From Mycoplasmopsis bovis 8790 (GTDB taxonomy: Bacteria > Bacillota_I > Bacilli_A > Mycoplasmatales > Metamycoplasmataceae), in NCBI RefSeq assembly GCF_005061465.1, contig NZ_LAUS01000003.1:37280-101279 (forward strand): a stretch of 64,000 bases of DNA, written 5' to 3'. Positions 56,939 through 64,000 of this stretch are shown here, piece after piece (position 1 is the first letter of the stretch; every line of letters begins with the position of its first letter). The position numbers and the translations under genes are program-made. The notes below the pieces were generated by a model that had not been told where the DNA came from, did no database searches, and worked only from the letters and a program-made list of their open reading frames with translations.

Positions 56939-58876
56939 ATGAAAATTAAGAAACTAAAAAGTTTATTCATAACTTCTTGCACTATTACTCCGCTTATTTC
57001 AATATCAGCAACTAGCAATAGTGATAGTGATACAAGTATAAGTTTAAAATTAAAAGAATTTGATTTAATACCATTAGCTAAAGAGTTAAATCGCGAACCT
57101 AAAAATGCTAAAGTTAAAATGTATATACACAATGATGTAGCATATATTGGAATTCAAGAGTTTTTGAAAAGCGTTTCAAAAATAGTTAAAAATGAAAATA
57201 TAAACTTTAATTTTAATGGTGATAAAGTTGTATTAACCTATAAAACAGCCATAAAAAGCTCAAATCCATTAACATTAACAATTGATTACACAAAGCAAAA
57301 AATATTTGTTTCTAATTACAATTTTTTTACAGAAGTACTAAGAAATTTTGAGCGCGGGGAAGAAAAATTAGATATTCAATTTTTAGATAAAAAATATAAA
57401 AATCAAACGGAATCATTTGAATATGATCTTAAAAAATATGAGATCGATATTTTAAGAGATAAAAATGATTTGTATCTACCCCAAATTTTGTTAAATCAAA
57501 TCTTATTAAATGAATCTAATGTTCAAACTTATTTCAATGGTGAAGTTCTTAATCTATTTAGATTTGCTGAATCAGTACAAGGTTTAGGATCTGTTTACTT
57601 AAAACAGTCAGCAAAAAATAATGATAAAAATATACCTCAAGGACTAAAAGAGTTTCAAACTAAGTATTTTTCATTCTTACTTGATTATTATTATGGTGTT
57701 AAACCTGAGTCAAATGATTCATACAAAGGATTTATCGAGGAATACAAAAATCAAATTACAAACACAAATAATGATATTCATTATTTATCAACCAGAAAAA
57801 TAGTTAATGATTTAGATGATTTTCATTCAGCATATATTATGGATGGCTATTACTCTAAAAGTCCTGATGTTATAAAACATCCGATTCCATTGAATAAACG
57901 AGTTTCAGACAGACTTAAATTAGGAGAAGAACTAGGTAAGCTTTACTTTAAAAACAATATTGAGTATTCTAATGTATATACACCTGATGGTGAAACTTCA
58001 GTTATTTCATTCAAAAGTTTTGAAGAAAATAGTGCCAAACATATTGAAAATTCTCTAAGAGAGGCTAAAAATAAAGGTGTTAAAAACATTATTTTCAATG
58101 TAACTCTTAACGGAGGGGGCTACATTGGTTCTGCTTTTGAAATTATGGGTTTCTTAACAGACCAACCATTTAATGTTTGGACTTATAATCCTTTACCAGG
58201 TGAAAAGAAAATTGAAACCATCAAATCTAAGAAACCAAAATATGATTTTAATTATTTTGTGCTAACAGCACCATTTGCATTTAGCGCGGGTAATATTTTT
58301 CCACAATTAGTTAGGGACAATAATTTAGGAAAAGTTATTGGTTATGACACTTTTGGTGGTTCTTCTGCTATTGGATATTATATTTTACCAACTGGCGATA
58401 TTATTCAGCTTAGTAGCAATACTGTATTTACTAACAAAAATTTTGAAACAACTGAATTTGGCATAAAGCCAGATTATCCATTCAAGGAAAATATTGAAAC
58501 TGGAACAAAAAATTTATATGATTTACAGTATTTGCAAGATTTTATAAATAATATCCCCAAAAGAGAAACTGATAAACCATCTAAACCAATAAATAAGTCG
58601 AATCCAGAGTCTAATCCTAATTCAGCACCAAAACCAGTGCCCGACAAAAAACCTGTTCCAGTTCCAAATGCAAATAGTAATAGTCCTAAATTTAATTTTA
58701 ATAATAATATTATGGTTTTAATACCTGAAAATAGTTTTACTCCTGATGCAGTGGATAAGAACAAGGGTAACGGAAATAAAGCAGGACTAATTGCTGGAAT
58801 TTCAGTTGGTGCAGCATCTGGAGTTGCTGCATTATCAACTATGACTTATTTCTTAGTTAAAAGATTTAGAAAATAA
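56939..58876 (+). CDS. S41-type protease-like protein with C-terminal anchor
   Basis: 645 residues from ATG 56939, preferred because GGAG is 11 bases away; an in-frame ATG at 56930 overlaps the upstream stop but is only 2 bases from the SD. The N-terminal signal KIKKLKSLFITSCTITPLIS lacks a good lipobox. The S41 core has NIIFNVTLNGGGYIG, LTAPFAFSAGNIFPQLV and VIGYDTFGGSSA. A Pro/Lys/Asn linker (~545-585) and a final transmembrane helix (GLIAGISVGAASGVAALSTM) with RFRK tail anchor it at the C-terminus. It is a paralogue of the preceding lipoprotein with a different anchoring mode. CTATAAAACAG is at 57238. Confidence 0.85.
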   Translation: MKIKKLKSLFITSCTITPLISISATSNSDSDTSISLKLKEFDLIPLAKELNREPKNAKVKMYIHNDVAYIGIQEFLKSVSKIVKNENINFNFNGDKVVLTYKTAIKSSNPLTLTIDYTKQKIFVSNYNFFTEVLRNFERGEEKLDIQFLDKKYKNQTESFEYDLKKYEIDILRDKNDLYLPQILLNQILLNESNVQTYFNGEVLNLFRFAESVQGLGSVYLKQSAKNNDKNIPQGLKEFQTKYFSFLLDYYYGVKPESNDSYKGFIEEYKNQITNTNNDIHYLSTRKIVNDLDDFHSAYIMDGYYSKSPDVIKHPIPLNKRVSDRLKLGEELGKLYFKNNIEYSNVYTPDGETSVISFKSFEENSAKHIENSLREAKNKGVKNIIFNVTLNGGGYIGSAFEIMGFLTDQPFNVWTYNPLPGEKKIETIKSKKPKYDFNYFVLTAPFAFSAGNIFPQLVRDNNLGKVIGYDTFGGSSAIGYYILPTGDIIQLSSNTVFTNKNFETTEFGIKPDYPFKENIETGTKNLYDLQYLQDFINNIPKRETDKPSKPINKSNPESNPNSAPKPVPDKKPVPVPNANSNSPKFNFNNNIMVLIPENSFTPDAVDKNKGNGNKAGLIAGISVGAASGVAALSTMTYFLVKRFRK

Positions 58877-58884
58877 AGTAAACC

Positions 58885-59448
58885 ATGAATAAAAAAGAAC
58901 TAAGAAAATTAATGATAAATAAACGCAAACTGTTATCTCTTGAATATAAGTTGAATGCTAATTTGATTATTAGCAATAATGTTATAGATTTTATAAATAA
59001 ATACAGGTTCAAGCAAATCTGTATTTATTTATCAACAAAATATGAAGTTGATACAAATTATATAATTGGTTGATGTTTGAGCAATAATATTAGTGTTTAT
59101 GTTCCAAAAGTCTTAGGTGAAAACAAAATGGTTATGACTAGGGTTGATAACACTAGCAATTATCAATCTAATATATTTAATATCAATGAACCGACATCAA
59201 ATATTATGTGTGAAATAGATAAAATTGATTGTATTTTTACTCCATTAGTTGCTTTTGATAAATTCTTAAATAGAATAGGTATGGGCAAAGGATTTTATGA
59301 TCGTTTTTTTAATGAGAATCCTGGTAACTACTTAAAAGTAGGCATATGTTTCGACGAACAAAAAGTTGAAAAAGTTGAAATTGATGATGCTGATCAAAGT
59401 CTGGACTTTGTTATTAGCGAGAAAAGTATTTATGAGCAAGTTAATTAG
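58885..59448 (+). CDS. 5-formyltetrahydrofolate cyclo-ligase
   Basis: 187 residues; starts 8 bases after the S41 gene without a clear SD. N-terminal MNKKELRKLMINKRKLLS and C-terminal RIGMGKGFYDRFF match the family (ATP-binding GxGxGYYDR). It converts 5-formyl-THF to methenyl-THF with ATP, part of folate recycling. Probably read from the S41 transcript. Confidence 0.9.
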
Positions 59449-59493
59449 CTTATCTGTTGCGTAAATTTACTAAAAAAACTGTTTTATAGCATT

Positions 59494-59521
59494 AAAAACC
59501 AAGCAGAGTATGCTTAGTTTA
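59494..59521 (-). terminator. terminator candidate of the lipoprotein gene at 59643
   Basis: On the minus strand AACTAAGCA/TGCTTGGTT (G-U allowed) followed by T5. It may also serve the + strand gene. Confidence 0.55.
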
Positions 59522-59642
59522 TCAATTATTTGAAAGAAACTAGATTAAGTCAGATAGCTTTTTATTTGGAGAGGTAGTAAATATTTCTATCTTTATATAA
59601 GAACACTCTTTCATTTCCTTCGTTTATTCATTGTTAAAACCT

Positions 59643-60128
59643 CTATTTAGCAGGTTTTTTAGTAGGTTCATATTTAAAAATATCTCTTGCCCAAACATCA
59701 TAAATGTAGTTTGATGCCTTCACTGCATCTAAATCTCTTTTTGAACTCTTATCATCTTTTGTTTTAGGCTCATATTTATAAATATCTCTAGCTCAAACAT
59801 CATAGATGTAAGTTGATGCCCTTACACCTTCTAAGTCAGATTCTGTTGTGTCTGTTCTTTTTGCTGTTTCATTAGCTGGCGCTGTTGATCCTAATTTATT
59901 TGTTGTTTCAGCAGGCATAGAGTTAGTCTTGTTTTCCTTATCAGTTTTATCATTTTCAGTAGTTTCCAATTTTGGCTGTTCAGCTACTTTTTTAGAATCT
60001 TCTTTTTTAACTGGCTCTTTAATTTCCTTTTCAACTTCTTTTGTTTTGCCATCACATGATGCGGCTATCATTGGGAAAGAACTAGCGAAAACTGCCCCCC
60101 CCCCTATTAACATTAATTTTCTTTTCAT
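59643..60128 (-). CDS. lipoprotein with intragenic poly-G tract (in-frame state)
   Basis: 161 residues; AAAGGA upstream of the ATG. The signal peptide KRKLMLIGGGAVFASSFPMI with lipobox AASC (Cys25) contains the translation of a run of ten G. The body is Lys/Glu/Thr-rich and disordered-looking, ending in two near-identical repeats around ASTYIYDVWARDIYKYEP and ASNYIYDVWARDIFKYEP. With ten G the frame is intact. One G more or less would stop the protein within the signal. Function unknown; surface exposure inferred from the lipobox. Confidence 0.85.
60095..60104 (-). repeat. 10-G homopolymer inside the signal peptide
   Basis: Ten C on the + strand, codons 9-12 of the lipoprotein gene. Slippage by one base would switch the gene off. 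Confidence 0.85.
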
Positions 60129-60280
60129 ATGTATGTTAGTCCTTTACAAATTAAAATAAAAAATATATTACACAAGATGAAAAATATCAAATCAATATTA
60201 ATGTCTAAATTTAGTGTGAAACTGAGAATTTTTCATATAACTTATTAAGCTTAAAATGAGAGAGTATTTAAAATAATAAT

Positions 60281-60308
60281 AAAAAACTCCTGTTAAATAA
60301 AACAGAAG
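60281..60308 (-). terminator. terminator of the second poly-G lipoprotein gene
   Basis: On the minus strand CTTCTGTT/AACAGGAG stem with T6 tail. Confidence 0.7.
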
Positions 60309-60337
60309 ATTAATAAGAATGAAATAAAAACAATTTA

Positions 60338-60935
60338 CTAGCTTATAGAGGAATCAACAGGCACACGGATTCGTGCACCAGGTGCATATCCACCATTGCT
60401 TGTACTATTAGTTCATCCATTAACTAACTTTTTATCTTCTTCACTAGATGGATTAGTTCTTTTGTCGCCGGAAATTAAATTAGCAGCATTAGCTTTATTT
60501 TCTCTTTCTTTTTGTGCTTTATTTTCTTTCTCAGTAGATGAAAGAACTTGTGAATATGATGATGAGTATGTTCCATCAAAAAGTTTTAAAGTGCTTTCAG
60601 ATGCTGATTCTAAATGTCTTTTAATAATTTTGTCTTTTAATGATTCAGAATTGCTTGAAGTGTTTGATGGAGTATTTGCTGAATCGCTCATTGAAGTTTC
60701 TAAAACTTTTTGACTTTTGATTTTGTCACCATTTGATGCTGAGTCGCCGTCTGTTCCTGAAGATCCTAATTCTGTCTTAGGCTTTTCAGTTAGCTCTTTA
60801 GAATCTTCTCTTTTAACTGGCTCTTTAATTTCCTTTTCAGCTTCTTTTGTTTTGCCATCGCATGATGCGGCTATCATTGGGAAAGAACTAGCGAAAACTG
60901 CCCCCCCCCCCTATTAACATTAATTTTCTTTTCAT
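60338..60935 (-). pseudogene. lipoprotein gene switched off by 11-G tract
   Basis: A paralogue of the gene at 59643: the first ~45 codons are nearly identical. Here the tract has eleven G, so translation from ATG 60935 gives MKRKLMLIGGGGSFR and stops at TAG. Removing one G restores a 198-residue lipoprotein with lipobox AASC, a Ser/Lys/Glu-rich body with LKLFDGTYSSSY (related to the LFDDTYTD boxes of the array) and an ending GYAPGARIRVPVDSS. RBS, start and terminator are intact, so this is best read as a reversible OFF state rather than decay. Confidence 0.85.
60901..60911 (-). repeat. 11-G homopolymer inside the signal peptide
   Basis: Eleven C on the + strand; one more than in the in-frame paralogue. 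Confidence 0.88.
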
Positions 60936-61143
60936 ATATTAGTCCTTTACAATTTGAATATAAAACCTTAAGCAATTTTTAGTTGCTTAATTTACAGCAG
61001 AATTTTATATAAACAATCTTGTTGCAATGCAAATAAGATCAAAAAAATATTGCAAAACTATGAAAAAGCATTTCATATTTTAGTTTTGCTTAATTTTTTT
61101 TCTATTTTTTGAATCATATTTTAGAGCCTAATCCAAAAATATT

Positions 61144-61204
61144 TTTAAAAAATAAAACTATGTTTTAAACCTTATTTTGCCATGTTTATAACTTAATTAA
61201 TATA
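61144..61204 (+). repeat. 61-bp segment shared with 3426-3486 (copy 2)
   Basis: Lies 76 bases upstream of hsdM and ends within its promoter. About 90% identical to the copy fused to the lipoprotein pseudogene. Confidence 0.8.
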
Positions 61205-61206
61205 AT
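61201..61206 (+). promoter_or_regulatory. -10 box of the hsd operon
   Basis: TATAAT 73 bases before the hsdM ATG. Confidence 0.5.
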
Positions 61207-61279
61207 TTAATTAAACTAATTAACTGCAATATATTTTTAGGCATTTAACTACAAAATTTTTATAGTAAAAGGACATTAT

Positions 61280-63958
61280 ATGGGCAATAAAATAACTAAA
61301 GAAAAATTAGGTTCTAAGATCTGAGATGCTGCTGATAAGTTAAGGGCAAAGTTAGAGCCACACGAATATAAAGATTATGTTTTGGGTCTTGTTTTCTACA
61401 AATTTTTATGTGAAAAGCAAACTGATTATTTAATCAAGAACTGAATTACAAAAGATCAGCTTAAATATCTTGATAGCAAATATTTAGATAATGAATCAAG
61501 TTTTAATGCTATTGTTTCTGATGAAAATTATAAAGGCGACTATGAAAATTTAGTTGATGCAAAGAAAGATTGCATTGACGAAAATGGCTATTTTATAGAC
61601 TATTCGAATTTGTTTTCATCTTGAATTGAAAACAAAAATGAATTTAATATCCAAAAGTTTCAATTAGCTTTTAACAATTTTAACAATAATGTTAATGATG
61701 AACATAAATCATTATTTAAGGACTTATTCGTAAAGTTTGAAAGAGACTTAAGTAAGTTAGGTTCAGATACAAATAAGCAAACTGAAGTTATTTCTAGTTT
61801 GTTAGACATTATTAATGATATTCCTTCAACTAACCAAGACTATGATGTTCTAGGTTATATTTATGAATATCTTATTGCCCGTTTTGCTTCATCTGCTGGC
61901 AAAAAAGCTGGTGAGTTTTACACTCCGCATGAAGTTTCAGAATTAATGTCTAAAATTGTTGCATATCATTTAAAGGATAGAGAAGTAATAAAAGTTTATG
62001 ACCCAACTAGTGGCTCAGGCTCATTGCTTATAACTATTGGCCAAGAGTTTAAAAAATACAATAACGGTGATAGTCCTGTTAGCTACTATGCACAAGAGTT
62101 AAAAGCCGAAGTTTTTAACTTAACTAGAATGAATCTAATAATGAAAAACATTAGCCCAACTGAAATTCATGCACGCAATGGTGATACTTTAGAACAAGAC
62201 TGACCAATGTTTGAAGATAATGACTTTAGTTCATACAAACATTTATCAGTTGATGCAGTTGTATCTAATCCGCCATATTCTCAAAAATGAAATTCTAAAG
62301 AACACAGTTTAGATCCTAGATATATAGAGTATGGAATAGCTCCAGAGAGCAAAGCCGATTATGCCTTTCTACTTCATGATCTTTATCATGTTCAACCTGA
62401 TGGAATTATGGCTATAGTATTGCCGCATGGCGTTTTATTTAGGGGTAATTCTGAAGGGCAAATACGTAAGAATCTAATCCAAAAACAACAAATAGATGCA
62501 ATTATTGGCCTTCCTGCCAATATGTTTTATGGCACGGGAATTCCAACAATAATTATGATTCTTAAAAAACACAGAAGTGAAAAAGATATTTTATTTGTTG
62601 ATGCTTCAAAACTTTATGTTAAAGAGGGCAAAAATAATAAGTTTTCTAAGTCTCATATTAAAAAGATTGCTGATGTTGTAAATCATAGAATTGAAATAGA
62701 AAACTTTTCACGTCGTGTATCACTTGATGAGATTGCTCAAAATGATTATAATCTTAATATTTCTAGATACATTGATAATTTTAAGAAGCAAGAACAATAT
62801 GATCTTTACTCAATTATGTATGGTGGCATAAGCAGGGATGAATTAGCAAAGCTTGATAAGTTTTTCGACTTATTTACAGGCTTAAAAGACAAATTGTTTA
62901 AGTTAAATGATAGTAATTATTATGAACTAAAAATTCCTAAAGAAGATATTAACTCTACTATAAATTGCGAATGAAGTGTTACTGAATACAAAGAGAGCTT
63001 TGATAAAAAAGGCGAGAAATTTTTAAAGTTTTTTAAAAATTTTGTTAAATCAGTTGAGGAGATTGAACACGTTGATTTAGTACAGTTAGAATCTGTTTTA
63101 AGTGACTATATTTTTGAAAATATGAACAGCATCCCATTAGTTGACGCATATGATATTTATCAAATTTTTGTTAATAATTTAGATGTAATTAAGGACGACA
63201 TTGAGCTTATTAGTAAGTATTATCAAGATTATGATGATAAAAGTATTGTCTTGCAAGAGATACTAAAAGGTGAAATTGAAAAGATTGAAGGAAAAGGCAA
63301 GTCAAATTCCCAAAAGACCTATAAATCAGACCTTTTTGATCTAGAGAGGATACAAGAAAAATTCTTTAGCGATAAGTATTGATTACTGCGTGATAAAGTC
63401 GAAGAATCGGAAAATCTTAAGAGCGAGTTAGATGACTTAGAGAAGTCAATTAGTGAAGAAGATAGAAATGATTACATTTATGATTCTGAAAACAATAAAT
63501 GAAAATACAAAAACATTGAAAAAATGTACAAGAGTTTTGTAAAAGAAATAGATTCTTTAGATTCTGACAGCTTAGAGTATAAGATTACTAATATTTGTGC
63601 ACTTAAAGAAAAAATTGATGTTGTTGAAAGTGATAGAAAAAGTTTAGCTAACTTTTTAGTAGAAGAATCATATAAGAAGTATATGAGTCTTACTAGCGAT
63701 GAGTTTTATGAACTTTTGATTGAGAAATGAATAGTTCCAATCGTTGAACAAATTAATAAAGCAGGAATAAGTGTTGTGGATGATTTTGTTTCAAAAATAG
63801 AGACTTTATCTGAAAAATATAGTGACACTTTCGAAGATATTAATAACCAAATAGCAGACAATGAACGTGAATTAATTAGCCTGCTAAAAGATCTTAAAGG
63901 CGAAGAAAGCGATATGAAAGCTATTGATGAACTTATTAAGATTATAGGTGGTAAGTAG
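61280..63958 (+). CDS. hsdM: type I restriction-modification DNA methylase subunit
   Basis: 892 residues; AAAGGA is 7 bases before the ATG. HsdM order: N-terminal helical domain (KIWDAADKLRAKLEPHEYKD, VLGLVFYKFL), GEFYTPHEVSELMSKI, SAM motif VYDPTSGSGSLLI near 240, catalytic AVVSNPPYSQKW near 329, and GIMAIVLPHGVLFRG. It is an N6-adenine methylase that works with HsdS. At 892 residues it is far longer than the usual ~500-540. The extra ~350 residues form a charged helical region (EEIEHVDLVQLESVL, then VESDRKSLANFLVEE) not typical of HsdM. hsdS follows at once. Confidence 0.93.
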
Positions 63959-63961
63959 GTT

Positions 63962-64000
63962 ATGAGTAATAAATTATTAGTTCCGCGGATCAGATTTAAA
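63962..64000 (+). CDS. hsdS: start of the type I specificity subunit
   Basis: Thirteen codons, MSNKLLVPRIRFK, cut by the window edge. The start 4 bases after hsdM and the xxxPxIRFKG-like opening are typical of HsdS, which chooses the DNA target. Identity rests mainly on position. Confidence 0.65.
   Translation, partial: MSNKLLVPRIRFK

Overview
The window is chromosomal DNA of a mycoplasma (Mollicutes). TGA must be read as tryptophan throughout: ribosomal protein S7 ends Arg-TGA(Trp)-TAG, and EF-G, Ffh, MetK, GltX and every lipoprotein carry in-frame TGA. The DNA is strongly A+T rich and lipoproteins are abundant. The gene content fits a Mycoplasmopsis/hominis-group species, but I cannot name the species from sequence alone.

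Region 1 (1-24,530) is an accessory surface-antigen locus. Seven complete lipoprotein genes, one 3'-end fragment at the window edge and one 5'-truncated pseudogene stand in tandem on the + strand; an M42 peptidase and an UPF0154 protein sit between them. All seven complete precursors have a 22-residue signal peptide and a lipobox Cys at residue 23. They are built from two kinds of part: a recurring module with the signature YRDS-x-SGLDI (about 29 copies in the window) and long charged coiled coils with a recurring GAKEEKEFY-like motif. Six genes have a run of 8-10 G between the -35 region and the -10 box, the layout of phase-variable promoters. One promoter has an interrupted tract and one has none.

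Region 2 (24,530-54,700) is mostly housekeeping: a heterodimeric ABC exporter, tRNA-Lys and tRNA-Leu, a secreted subtilisin-like protease, an ABC-F protein with a degenerate second site, trigger factor, rpsL-rpsG-fusA, a 5'-nucleotidase lipoprotein, an endonuclease/phosphatase-fold lipoprotein, leucyl aminopeptidase, a putative papain-like protease coupled to a membrane protein, tRNA-Gly, pgk, a nicotinate phosphoribosyltransferase, a PC4-like protein, ffh, metK behind a structured leader, and gltX.

Region 3 (54,700-64,000) holds two adjacent S41-type surface proteins (one a lipoprotein, one C-terminally anchored), a 5-formyl-THF cyclo-ligase, two paralogous lipoprotein genes with a poly-G tract inside the signal peptide (10 G in frame, 11 G out of frame), and a type I restriction-modification locus (hsdM, start of hsdS).

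The most unusual signals are: an 11-bp word, CTATAAAACAG, present 11 times on both strands, in several reading frames and between genes; a 61-bp segment shared by the hsdM upstream region and the truncated lipoprotein pseudogene, suggesting past recombination between the two loci; the modular lipoprotein family itself; and the metK leader, whose terminator hairpin contains the metK ribosome binding site.
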